From CALLPQ01 sp039819545 (lineage in GTDB: Bacteria > Pseudomonadota > Alphaproteobacteria > Caulobacterales > Parvularculaceae), in contig JBCBRS010000017.1 of assembly GCA_039819545.1 (NCBI GenBank), positions 1 to 57,749 of the forward strand: a DNA stretch of 57,749 nt, in the 5' to 3' direction. This document shows, piece by piece, positions 45,556 through 53,273 of this stretch; the first letter of the stretch is position 1, and each line of letters begins with the position of its first letter. The notes under the pieces were generated by a model. The model had not been told where the DNA came from. It saw only the letters and a program-made list of their open reading frames with translations, and searched no databases. The position numbers were made by a program, and so were the translations under genes.

Positions 45556-46512
45556 TTAATCCCTTAGACCCTCACGGGCAGCCGCACGGGCGCCTCGCGG
45601 GTAATAATCTGAATAGGAGCCATAGTGTGATCCGCCCGCGCCGATAAGTGTTTTATTGAGCACGAGGCTGATATTCGGGTTCACATCCAGCAACTCTTCG
45701 ATCGCAGAGGCAATCGCCGGTTCGGGTGTGGCGTCGGCCTCCACCACAAAAATGATCTCGTCAACCATGGAGCCCAGCACGATTGCCTCCGTGGTGGCGA
45801 GCACCGGCGGCGCATCGATAATCAGAATCTGTTCGGGGCGCCATTGCGACAGGGCGCTGAACGCGCGGTGTCCCGCATTGGAACCAAACAGCTCCGCCGC
45901 GTGATCCACTGGCCCGCCTTCGGGCAGCACGGTCAGGCTGGTGCCACGGGCACGGTAACAAAACTCTGCCGGGTGACGCTGCGGCGCATGGATCAGATCC
46001 GACAATCCGCGCGGATCATTCAGGCCCAGATGCGTCTGCACCTTCGGGCGCGGCGCATCCCCATCCACCAGCAACACCGGCAGCTCATCTTCGAGCGCAA
46101 GGCTGAGCGCCAGATTGATGGCGGTGAAGGTCTTGCCCTCGGCGGGCCGGGTGGAGGTCACCATGATGGTGTTGCGCTGGCGAGCCTGACGTCGGTTCGT
46201 CACCTCCAGCGGCGCCTGCGCGCGCAGATAGCCAATCCGGCGCAGCAACCGGCGCTTGAGCAACCGCAACTCCAGCGCCAGCCGGGAGGATTTGCGCTGT
46301 GGCATGTAAAAACCTGCCGCAGAAAGCTGGCGCGCCGGCAGATCAAATTCCTTGGCTGCCGTCTGCGGTCCCTGCGCCAGCCCTTGCGCATTACCAGGTG
46401 TCGCCAACGCGGCGATGGTCTCGGGCCGGGGCGCGGTACCCACAGACGGCGCGCTCGCCGCCGGTTGGGCCGCGCCGCCATCGAGCCGAAAGGCTTTCTC
46501 GATCAATCCCAT
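45556..46512 (-). CDS. Tyrosine autokinase for exopolysaccharide control (CpsD/Wzc-C-like)
   Basis: The ATG at 46512 overlaps the chain-length gene stop; 318 residues. The BY-kinase core has Walker A TSTRPAEGKTFTAINLA, Walker A' LLVDGDAPRP and Walker B ILIIDAPPVL. The C-terminus carries the expected Tyr cluster (HYGSYSDYYP), the autophosphorylation site. With the preceding chain-length protein it makes a two-part Wzc-type co-polymerase that sets polymer length by phosphorylation cycles. Confidence 0.94.
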   Translation of the reverse strand: MGLIEKAFRLDGGAAQPAASAPSVGTAPRPETIAALATPGNAQGLAQGPQTAAKEFDLPARQLSAAGFYMPQRKSSRLALELRLLKRRLLRRIGYLRAQAPLEVTNRRQARQRNTIMVTSTRPAEGKTFTAINLALSLALEDELPVLLVDGDAPRPKVQTHLGLNDPRGLSDLIHAPQRHPAEFCYRARGTSLTVLPEGGPVDHAAELFGSNAGHRAFSALSQWRPEQILIIDAPPVLATTEAIVLGSMVDEIIFVVEADATPEPAIASAIEELLDVNPNISLVLNKTLIGAGGSHYGSYSDYYPRGARAAAREGLRD

Positions 46513-48083
46513 CAGCGTAACCCCCGGATGGCGCTCTGCGCCGGTTCCAGGCTCGCGCCCGCAACCGCACTGTCGCCGCGTTTCAAGACAGCAGCCTGTG
46601 GATGCAGGACAGCCGCATAGATATAGCCAAAGCACAGCAAGAATAGCGCCGAACACACCGCGAAGAGACGCAGAAAGTCAAACCGCACCCGGCGCCGCTC
46701 CCCCATGGTTTGCACCTGCCCCACAGCGCCCAGCACCGGCAGGCCAAATGCCTCCTCCAGATCAGACAGTTGGGTATAGGTTTTTTCCAAAAACGTCATG
46801 ACGAGCGCCACAAACCCGGCAACGCCGAACGCGAGGACGGTCGCGCCAAGGATCAACAGCATGCGAGGCGGGTCGCTCGGTACCAGCGCTTTGCGCGGCG
46901 GTTCAAAAACACGATACTCAAGACCGCGACCGCCACTATCGAGCGTTTTGCGCAGGGCAAGGGAATCGCGGCTGGCGGTCAGCCGCTGGTAGATTTCCTT
47001 CGTCTCCTGATTGTTGCGTGCCAGACGCTGGAGTTGCGCCACCACGGCGGGGGCCTGACCCAACGTCACCGCTTCGGTTTCAATCTGCGCCCTGATCCGG
47101 TTCTCGCGCACTTGCAACGCGCGCAGGGTATCCCGGGCGCTTTGAAGCTCTGACGCAATGCGTTGATAATCGGGATTGTCCGGCAGGGCATCGTCAGACT
47201 CAAGCCGCGCGATCTGGCTTAACAGGTTCTGAATATCGGGATAATTATCATTATACTGACTGCGCAGCTGGGAAAGTTGGATCTTGAGGTCTTCCAGTTC
47301 GCCGCCGGTGGAAACCCGCGGTGTCACGGCGAGACGCGCACGGAGCGTTTCGACCCGCAGACGCACCTGCGATTTATTATCGACAATATCGGTAAGCCGC
47401 GCCTCGCGCCGCAACTTTGATTGCTCGTCGCCCAGCGTCGAAGCAAGCTCCTCGGCATGGACGCGGCGATATTCCGCAATCTCCCGCTCCTGTTCAGACA
47501 GGAGCGCATCATACTGGGCAATCGTGGATTTCAGCCGCCGCTCAGATGCTTCCTGATCGCGCAGGCTTGCGCCCAGGTCCTGTTCGATCAGTATATTGAG
47601 CGCAGCATCAACCACGTCACGGGCCACCGCCGGATCGGAATGCACCGCCTTGATCACGAAATACATATCGCGCGGGCTTTCGATCCGAATGCTTCCGGCG
47701 ATGTCTTTGACCAGACGTTCCAACTGGGCCTGTCGATCAAGCGGGGTTGTGGCTTCAACCGTTTTGTCGAGCCCGACCCGGTAGACCATCTCCTCCACAT
47801 TGGGGAAGGTCAGGAGCGAGAGCCGCAACACCTCTACCCGCTGGGCATAGTCAGGACGAACCGCATCATTTTTCAACAGCGGATCGAGGAGGGGCTCTTG
47901 AATATTGACGTGAGCCTGGCTTTCATAAGTGTCGGGTATCAGCCAGATTGCCGCCCAACCGACCAGCGCCGTGAGCCAAGCGAAAGCCGCAATCAGCCAG
48001 CGGCGGCGCCAGAGGCCAGCGCCGTAGCGAATTACAGGTCTTGGCAATTCCGACAGATCAAACACGCACTGTCCCCAACTCAC
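46512..48083 (-). CDS. Chain-length determinant / polysaccharide co-polymerase (Wzz-like)
   Basis: 523 residues. Wzz domain at the N-terminus with a membrane helix (about 29-50), a long coiled-coil region (RLKSTIAQYDALLSEQEREI and LKIQLSQLRSQYNDNYPDIQ), and C-terminal membrane helices (around 412-435 and 480-500). The periplasmic domain is longer than in O-antigen Wzz, as in XrtA-type chain-length proteins. The kinase is a separate gene overlapping its stop. Confidence 0.94.
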   Translation of the reverse strand: MSWGQCVFDLSELPRPVIRYGAGLWRRRWLIAAFAWLTALVGWAAIWLIPDTYESQAHVNIQEPLLDPLLKNDAVRPDYAQRVEVLRLSLLTFPNVEEMVYRVGLDKTVEATTPLDRQAQLERLVKDIAGSIRIESPRDMYFVIKAVHSDPAVARDVVDAALNILIEQDLGASLRDQEASERRLKSTIAQYDALLSEQEREIAEYRRVHAEELASTLGDEQSKLRREARLTDIVDNKSQVRLRVETLRARLAVTPRVSTGGELEDLKIQLSQLRSQYNDNYPDIQNLLSQIARLESDDALPDNPDYQRIASELQSARDTLRALQVRENRIRAQIETEAVTLGQAPAVVAQLQRLARNNQETKEIYQRLTASRDSLALRKTLDSGGRGLEYRVFEPPRKALVPSDPPRMLLILGATVLAFGVAGFVALVMTFLEKTYTQLSDLEEAFGLPVLGAVGQVQTMGERRRVRFDFLRLFAVCSALFLLCFGYIYAAVLHPQAAVLKRGDSAVAGASLEPAQSAIRGLR

Positions 48084-48179
48084 TTACCCAACCTGATGCT
48101 TATCCCCACACGGATAAACACCCCACCAGATGGCAGACGCCGGGCCGGTACAAAAACCGGCCCACTGCCCATCATCCGA

Positions 48180-48818
48180 TTACAGAATGCTTTCGGGGAT
48201 CAGGATTACATCCCCCGGCAGCACTGGCACATTGGCGCCGATACGCCCCTTGCGCAGCAGATCATCAAGCTTCAACCGATAGGCTTTGCGATCCTGTCCA
48301 TCGGTCCGGTACAATGTCGCCCGGTTACCCGCCGCAAATTCGGTCAGACCGCCCACGGCAACCATCACATCAAGAATGGTCATGCCCGACTGATAGGGCA
48401 GCGCGATGGGCTGCTGCGCCTCACCGATCACCCGCACCTGCTGTTTGAAATCACCGGAAAATTCGCTGACAATCACCGTGACCTGTGGGCTTTTCACATA
48501 TTCGCGCAATACCCGCTCCAGATCACCGGCGAGCAGCGACGGTGACTTGCCCGCCGCAACCATATCTTCGACCAGCGGTGTGGAGATCCGGCCATCGGGG
48601 CGGACCGTCACCTCGGTGGACAATTCCGGCGCGCGCCAGACAAAAATCTCAAGCTCGTCATTGGGCCCGATCAGATAGTCGGGCGAGCGCGAAGCGGTGG
48701 TTTCGGCGGCGGTGGGCGCGTTGGGAAGCTTGTCGCTGCTTTTCAGAGTCTCGCAAGCGGACAGAGCAATGGCGCACAGAGCCAGGGCAATGCCTTTTAC
48801 CAGGGAGGAACGTGTCAT
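48180..48818 (-). CDS. Polysaccharide export lipoprotein, Wza-like
   Basis: The ATG at 48818 gives a signal peptide ending in a lipobox (IALSAC); 212 residues. Poly_export domain (YLIGPNDELEIFVWRAPELS, VRPDGRISTPLV) followed by SLBB-like segments (VRVIGEAQQPIALPYQSG). A short Wza homologue that forms the periplasmic/outer-membrane export channel. A near-CtrA motif lies about 40 bases upstream of the start. The gene is preceded by a 236-base spacer inside the cluster, so it may have its own promoter. Confidence 0.93.
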   Translation of the reverse strand: MTRSSLVKGIALALCAIALSACETLKSSDKLPNAPTAAETTASRSPDYLIGPNDELEIFVWRAPELSTEVTVRPDGRISTPLVEDMVAAGKSPSLLAGDLERVLREYVKSPQVTVIVSEFSGDFKQQVRVIGEAQQPIALPYQSGMTILDVMVAVGGLTEFAAGNRATLYRTDGQDRKAYRLKLDDLLRKGRIGANVPVLPGDVILIPESIL

Positions 48819-48858
48819 TTTGAACTCTCTTTTATTGTCAATGTCGGGGTTTTGGCGG

Positions 48859-48873
48859 TTAATACCGGGTTGA
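48859..48873 (-). promoter_or_regulatory. Near-consensus CtrA box upstream of the wza-like gene
   Basis: On the complement, TCAA-N7-TTAAC, one mismatch from the CtrA consensus TTAA-N7-TTAA. It lies 41 bases upstream of the export-protein ATG in the only long spacer inside the cluster. A link between cell-cycle control and exopolysaccharide export is inference from the motif. Confidence 0.35.
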
Positions 48874-49054
48874 TTTTGCCTAACCTGTTGTTTTGAAGCC
48901 ATCTTTCCAGCAGCAAGGACCCATCTGAAAACGGGGCGCCGCTCCATTTAAGGTGTAAAGCGACCCAGTAGAAGTCGCAAATTCTTTGCCAGCATCCCGG
49001 GCGTCGTCTTTAACCAAAAACGGTGCGGCATGGCCTCCCCTTTTCGTATGCCAT

Positions 49055-51811
49055 TCAAGAGCCCTTGGTCCCGCCACCGGCACGCGGCCACTGGCCGCGA
49101 ACCTGTTTCGCGTGATCAGCGAACCCCAATTGCGCAAGCGCCTGCGCATAGTCTTCCACGCGCGCCGCCGTTTTGGCGCCCACAAAGAACGCCTGGCGGG
49201 CCTGTCGCAAGGAGACCAGGGTCGCCTGCGCCTTATTCTGCGTGATCGCAGCGGTTTGGGCATCGAAAAAATCGAGCGCGCGTTGACGCTGATGATCAAG
49301 CTGCTTTTTAGGCGCGGCCAATGCCATGAGCGCGCTTTTTTCGGTGTTGACCTCGGCGTGGCCAGCTAAAGCCTGGCGCAGCATCGCCCGGGACTGCGTT
49401 CTGCCTAGACTGCGTTTACTTTTTATTGACTCAAAAACGCAGTCTGGATTTTTTAGGGTTCGCGCGTTCGAACCCGGGTCGATGGATGGGAACCGTCGAC
49501 GATCACACTTTTTGTAAACGCGCTCCAGCACGCGGACGAGGTGCACCCCATCAATGTCGACGCCCGCCAGATCGACGCCTGTGGTCAGGGCCCTGACCAA
49601 CGCCGCCGCGTAGGCTTTTTTTAACCGCGCAGGCAAACCACGCCGCGAGAGCGCATCGAGACTGGCGGCCAGCACCGCCGGGTGATCGGGAAAAGCGGCG
49701 ACCACTGTTAACAGGTCGGGCCCGCGCCGGGCGCGTTTCGCCTTCAACGCCGCCTCAAGTAAGAGTCCGTATACCGCGTGTGACTTACTGTCAGAGCGAG
49801 CCGCCTTGCGATTGATCGCCGCCACAAAACGCTGCGCCTCCCGCCAGCGTTTTGCATCCGCAACCAGCGTCACAAAGAGGGTGCGCCCCGCACTTGATTG
49901 GCCATAGGCGTCATAAAACGCGCGGTACAATTCCCAGTCGGGCGGTGTTGGCGCGATTGTTTCTTTCAGACGGATCAAGGTGGCATCACCGGCGCGGGTG
50001 CCCGTATAGGTACCGCTGACCTGCAAAAGCCGCGTTCCAATCGCGGCCCGGGCGCTTGTGTCATTGCCTCCCTCGCCCACACAGGATGCGCCGCGCGGTA
50101 AACACCAATCAACCAGCCTCGCAAAATGATCAGCCTCAAAATCATCGGGCGATGATGCCTCGAACAGGGCAAGGGCCCTTGCGCCTTCCCCCATGGTCAA
50201 AAGCGTACCCAGCACATGGTTCTTTGCAGACGGGCCAAATTGATCTGCCGCCACCATCAGCGTTGCAATCGCCCCGTCATGATCGCCGCCACCGCCAATC
50301 ATCCGCGCCTGTAAAAGCGTGCCGAGAAGTGTTTGCCCCGTTAGCGTTTGCGCCGCTCCCAGATGCTCTGCCGCCTCATCCGTGCGGAAGAGATCAAGGG
50401 CAAAGTCGGCCGCCATATATAAAAACAAGGGCGCAAGGGGCGTTGATCTCTCTCCTGTTCCCGTTGTCACAAGCGCATAGGCTTTCTCAAGATCGCCCGC
50501 CCGGCGCAGGCGCACGGCGTGTTGCAGCGTTGTAATCGATCGCCGCTCGCTGTGTGTCGTCTCAAAAAACGGGGTGTTCGGACCAAACAAAACCTGCTCA
50601 GCCCCATGGATGCTATCGGCGGGCCGCATGCCAAAATCTGCGAGGGCGTCCAGGGCATCACGGGCAGCCAGCCAGTCACCAGTTCGGGCGGCCAAACGAA
50701 GGCGTGCCGTTAGCGCATGCTCTGGCCCCGGCGCAAAGGCGGTGAGCGCCGTAAGAGCGCCATCGGCAGACAGCGCGCCCTCTTGCGCCGCGGTCTCCAT
50801 GCGCCGCAAATCAAACTCAATTGCGAGCGCGTGGGCGATCCAGTTTTCCGGCGCAGCCGATACCGCTTTTTGCACGAAAAGATCCGCCTGCGCCTCATCA
50901 CCCTTGGCAAAACGCGCCGCGGCGAGGCGCAGCGCGCGTAAGCCCTCCGCTGGCAAGGTGGATGCGGCTTGCGTATAGGCGTCAACAGCCTCACCTGGCG
51001 CACCGGCGGCCACAGCAAGGAAGCCGCGCATTTCCCCCATAATCGGCGCGTTGGGGTGACGCGCGGCTAATTCGGCAAACACCGTTTGCCCATCGCCCAA
51101 TCGGCCCTCACGAACGGCAATGGCCACATCCACAAGATCAGCCCGCAAACGGTATTGCCCAGACTGGCGCATCTGTTTCGCCGCGGTGGACGCGGTTTCC
51201 AGGTCCTGCTGGTCAAGGGTAATCTGGGCCAACAGCGCCCAATATCTGGCGTCCTGCGGCGCTTCATGGAGGAGGCTTGCTACGGCTTCGCGCGCGCCCT
51301 CAAGGTCGCCCGCGCCGTGGGCAAGCCGGGCCCGGATATACCGCCGCGACGCGGTGTCAGGTCCCGCATCAAGAACGCCAAGGGCCGCCTGACGCTGGCC
51401 GGCTCGCGCAAAATTTTCGGCGCGATGGGTCAGGGTTGCCGCGCCGAAGCGCTGATCGTCCTTTATCCGGTAGAATTGCTCCTCCGCCTGCTGATAATCC
51501 GCAAGCCGCATAAAGAGCCGACCGAGCGCATAGTGATCACGCGCAGACTGGGCACCGAGCCCCATCGACCGCGCCGACGCCCGGGCATTTTCCAGATCAC
51601 CCAGATCAATAAGCTGATTGGCTTGTTGGTACCGCAGGTCAAAATTACCCGGGTCAGCAGACAAGGCCCGTTCGGTTTGCGCCCATTGGCCCGATAGGGG
51701 TGGTGGCCTGTGATCAGGCTGGTTCAGCCTTGACCACCCGAAGACAAGCCCGGCGATCAGACTGACAGCGCTTGCGACAGCCCCTACCCCAAGGATCGCA
51801 GAACGCCTCAT
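49055..51811 (-). CDS. TPR-repeat membrane-anchored protein of the EPS locus, carrying an in-frame repeat element
   Basis: 918 residues. One N-terminal membrane helix (about 5-26) and no lipobox, then many TPR-like helical pairs (ADPGNFDLRYQQANQLIDLG, RDHYALGRLFMRLADYQQAE). Large TPR proteins of about 900 residues (PrsT type) are common in XrtA loci and scaffold export machinery. Residues about 763-802 (VYKKCDRRRFPSIDPGSNAR and on) are encoded entirely by interspersed element copy 4, inserted without breaking the frame. Helical sequence resumes after it (LRQALAGHAEVNTEK). Starts 2 bases after the sugar transferase stop. Confidence 0.85.
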   Translation of the reverse strand: MRRSAILGVGAVASAVSLIAGLVFGWSRLNQPDHRPPPLSGQWAQTERALSADPGNFDLRYQQANQLIDLGDLENARASARSMGLGAQSARDHYALGRLFMRLADYQQAEEQFYRIKDDQRFGAATLTHRAENFARAGQRQAALGVLDAGPDTASRRYIRARLAHGAGDLEGAREAVASLLHEAPQDARYWALLAQITLDQQDLETASTAAKQMRQSGQYRLRADLVDVAIAVREGRLGDGQTVFAELAARHPNAPIMGEMRGFLAVAAGAPGEAVDAYTQAASTLPAEGLRALRLAAARFAKGDEAQADLFVQKAVSAAPENWIAHALAIEFDLRRMETAAQEGALSADGALTALTAFAPGPEHALTARLRLAARTGDWLAARDALDALADFGMRPADSIHGAEQVLFGPNTPFFETTHSERRSITTLQHAVRLRRAGDLEKAYALVTTGTGERSTPLAPLFLYMAADFALDLFRTDEAAEHLGAAQTLTGQTLLGTLLQARMIGGGGDHDGAIATLMVAADQFGPSAKNHVLGTLLTMGEGARALALFEASSPDDFEADHFARLVDWCLPRGASCVGEGGNDTSARAAIGTRLLQVSGTYTGTRAGDATLIRLKETIAPTPPDWELYRAFYDAYGQSSAGRTLFVTLVADAKRWREAQRFVAAINRKAARSDSKSHAVYGLLLEAALKAKRARRGPDLLTVVAAFPDHPAVLAASLDALSRRGLPARLKKAYAAALVRALTTGVDLAGVDIDGVHLVRVLERVYKKCDRRRFPSIDPGSNARTLKNPDCVFESIKSKRSLGRTQSRAMLRQALAGHAEVNTEKSALMALAAPKKQLDHQRQRALDFFDAQTAAITQNKAQATLVSLRQARQAFFVGAKTAARVEDYAQALAQLGFADHAKQVRGQWPRAGGGTKGS
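49405..49526 (-). repeat. Interspersed ~120-bp palindrome-ended element, copy 4, inside the TPR gene
   Basis: In the reverse orientation to copies 1-3, but in the coding direction of its host gene. Hairpin arms CTAGACTGCGTTT (49405-49417) and AAACGCAGTCTGG (49435-49447). The insert is about 120 bases, a multiple of three, and is read as ERVYKKCDRRRFPSIDPGSN, then RTLKNPDCVFESIKSKRSLG. The bases next to it also contain GACTGCGTT (49392-49400), a second partial end sequence. Confidence 0.92.
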
Positions 51812-51813
51812 CC

Positions 51814-52731
51814 CTAGCGACTACCTAAGCCAAAGAGTGTCACCCGCACCGTTTTCAACAAGATGATGAAATCCAGAATGAGGCTGAAATTCTTGATATA
51901 ATAGAGATCATAGGTGTGTTTGGTCCGCGCATCCTCGACCGAGGCACCATATTCAAACTCCACCTGCGCCCATCCGGTGATGCCTGGCTTGACCGAATGG
52001 CGATCCTGATAAAAGGGCACTTTTTCTTCCAACAGTGCAACAAATTCAGGGCGTTCCGGGCGCGGACCCACAAAGCTCATTTCACCGGCAAGCACATTCA
52101 ATGCCTGAGGAATCTCGTCAATACGGGTCTTACGGATGAATTTTCCCATGCGGGTGACGCGCGTGTCATTTTTTTGAGCCCAGATTGCCCCGGCCCGTTC
52201 CGCGTCGGTCACCATGGAGCGAAATTTGATCACCTTGAACCGGCGGCCATAAAGCCCCACCCGTTCCTGGCGATAGAAAACGGGGCCTGGTGAATCAAGC
52301 TTGATCAGGATCGCCACCACAACAAGAAGCGGCGATAGACCCACGATCAGGGCTGCACTCAGCATGATATCCGTCACACGCTTGGGAATACGCCCGCGTT
52401 TACGGTTTTTGTAGGTGAGCGCGGGTTCGATCTGTGTCCGGTCGAAGTCATTCAAGTCGATCCGCCGATTGACCTCCGGCCCCCAGAGCGCCGCAGCAGC
52501 CGTCTCCAGACGTCTGCCCACGGAGCTTTCAAGCGTCTCGCGGGCCAGCCGGTGTTGATTGAGTAAAATCGATGATGTTTCGGTGAGATCCTCGCGAGGA
52601 TCGCGCGGGCGTGCAGGCGAACACGCACGCAACGGCGCCATGGCGCCACCCGTCGCGGGCGTGCGCGGCGTTCCCCGGCCCCCAATACCAAAGACCAGCG
52701 CGATAGCCGCGCCTATGATCAACACCCACAT
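51814..52731 (-). CDS. Undecaprenyl-phosphate sugar-1-phosphate transferase (priming enzyme)
   Basis: The ATG at 52731 is preferred (MWVLIIGAAIALVFGIG, a membrane helix, after GGGACGGG); 305 residues. The catalytic sugar-transferase domain starts with the helix DIMLSAALIVGLSPLLVVVA, then GPVFYRQERVGLYG, KFRSM, RKTRIDEIPQALNVL and MSFVGPRPERPEF. It loads the first sugar phosphate on undecaprenyl phosphate. It lacks the multi-helix N-terminal half of WbaP/EpsB-type enzymes, having instead one helix and a long polar linker. First gene of the leftward exopolysaccharide operon. Confidence 0.93.
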   Translation of the reverse strand: MWVLIIGAAIALVFGIGGRGTPRTPATGGAMAPLRACSPARPRDPREDLTETSSILLNQHRLARETLESSVGRRLETAAAALWGPEVNRRIDLNDFDRTQIEPALTYKNRKRGRIPKRVTDIMLSAALIVGLSPLLVVVAILIKLDSPGPVFYRQERVGLYGRRFKVIKFRSMVTDAERAGAIWAQKNDTRVTRMGKFIRKTRIDEIPQALNVLAGEMSFVGPRPERPEFVALLEEKVPFYQDRHSVKPGITGWAQVEFEYGASVEDARTKHTYDLYYIKNFSLILDFIILLKTVRVTLFGLGSR

Positions 52732-53273
52732 ACCCGTCCCCAAGCTTTCTGCGGTACGGTCCCAACCCCTTGGGAGTACACCACATGCAGATACCGCACG
52801 TGTGTCGCGGTGACACACGGCACCCAACCTGCAGGCACAATTTATGCCTTACAAATTGTTAATGTCCGACTTTTGACGTAATATTGAAATCTGCGCAAGC
52901 GGTTTTATTGCGAGCGGCAGGCGTGATTTTTGGGTTGGTAAGGAAGAAATAAAGAAGGTCAGGCGAGGATTTTCAGGACAATTATCCACAACCCCCCACT
53001 GGCCCCGAGCCAGATCAGCCAGCATATGGCGAGCGGGTATCGGCCCTCCTCGGCCGGTTTAAGGGCCCGGGTCGTCTTAGCCGTGCCAAATGCGGCGGAA
53101 TCTACGAGTTTTGAACGCACGATTGTCTTTGCTTCGGACCTTTGGAATTCTAACCCTAACTCTCCAGCGGGAGCCTCAATGAAGGGTTAACAGCGCACCA
53201 ATTTTGCAAGGTCCATGGCGGTAAAGACTGCCGCTGTTCCCCGCCGCGCCCATAATAAAGACACCTGCCTGAT
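52732..53273. other. 540-base divergent spacer of the exopolysaccharide locus
   Basis: Separates the leftward operon from the rightward fusion glycosyltransferase gene and should hold both promoters. A stretch near 52845-52950 is notably AT-rich for this genome. I see one possible small membrane-protein gene (52959-53120), and no tRNA, riboswitch or clear terminator. Confidence 0.6.
52959..53120 (-). CDS. Possible small single-helix membrane protein (53 residues)
   Basis: On the complement, a GTG at 53120 opens a frame of 53 codons ending TGA. It reads a polar, basic N-terminus (RSKLVDSAAFGTAKTTRALK) and a C-terminal hydrophobic helix (LAICWLIWLGASGGLWIIVL). Such a layout is protein-like, but there is no ATG start and no strong ribosome site. 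The frame is open upstream to a TAA at about 53175. It may encode an accessory factor of the exopolysaccharide machine, or be chance. Confidence 0.35.
   Translation of the reverse strand: MRSKLVDSAAFGTAKTTRALKPAEEGRYPLAICWLIWLGASGGLWIIVLKILA

Noticed and set aside
49055..51811. Frameshift or pseudogene status of the TPR gene because of the inserted repeat
   Set aside because: The insert keeps the frame and helical TPR-like sequence continues after it to a normal stop.
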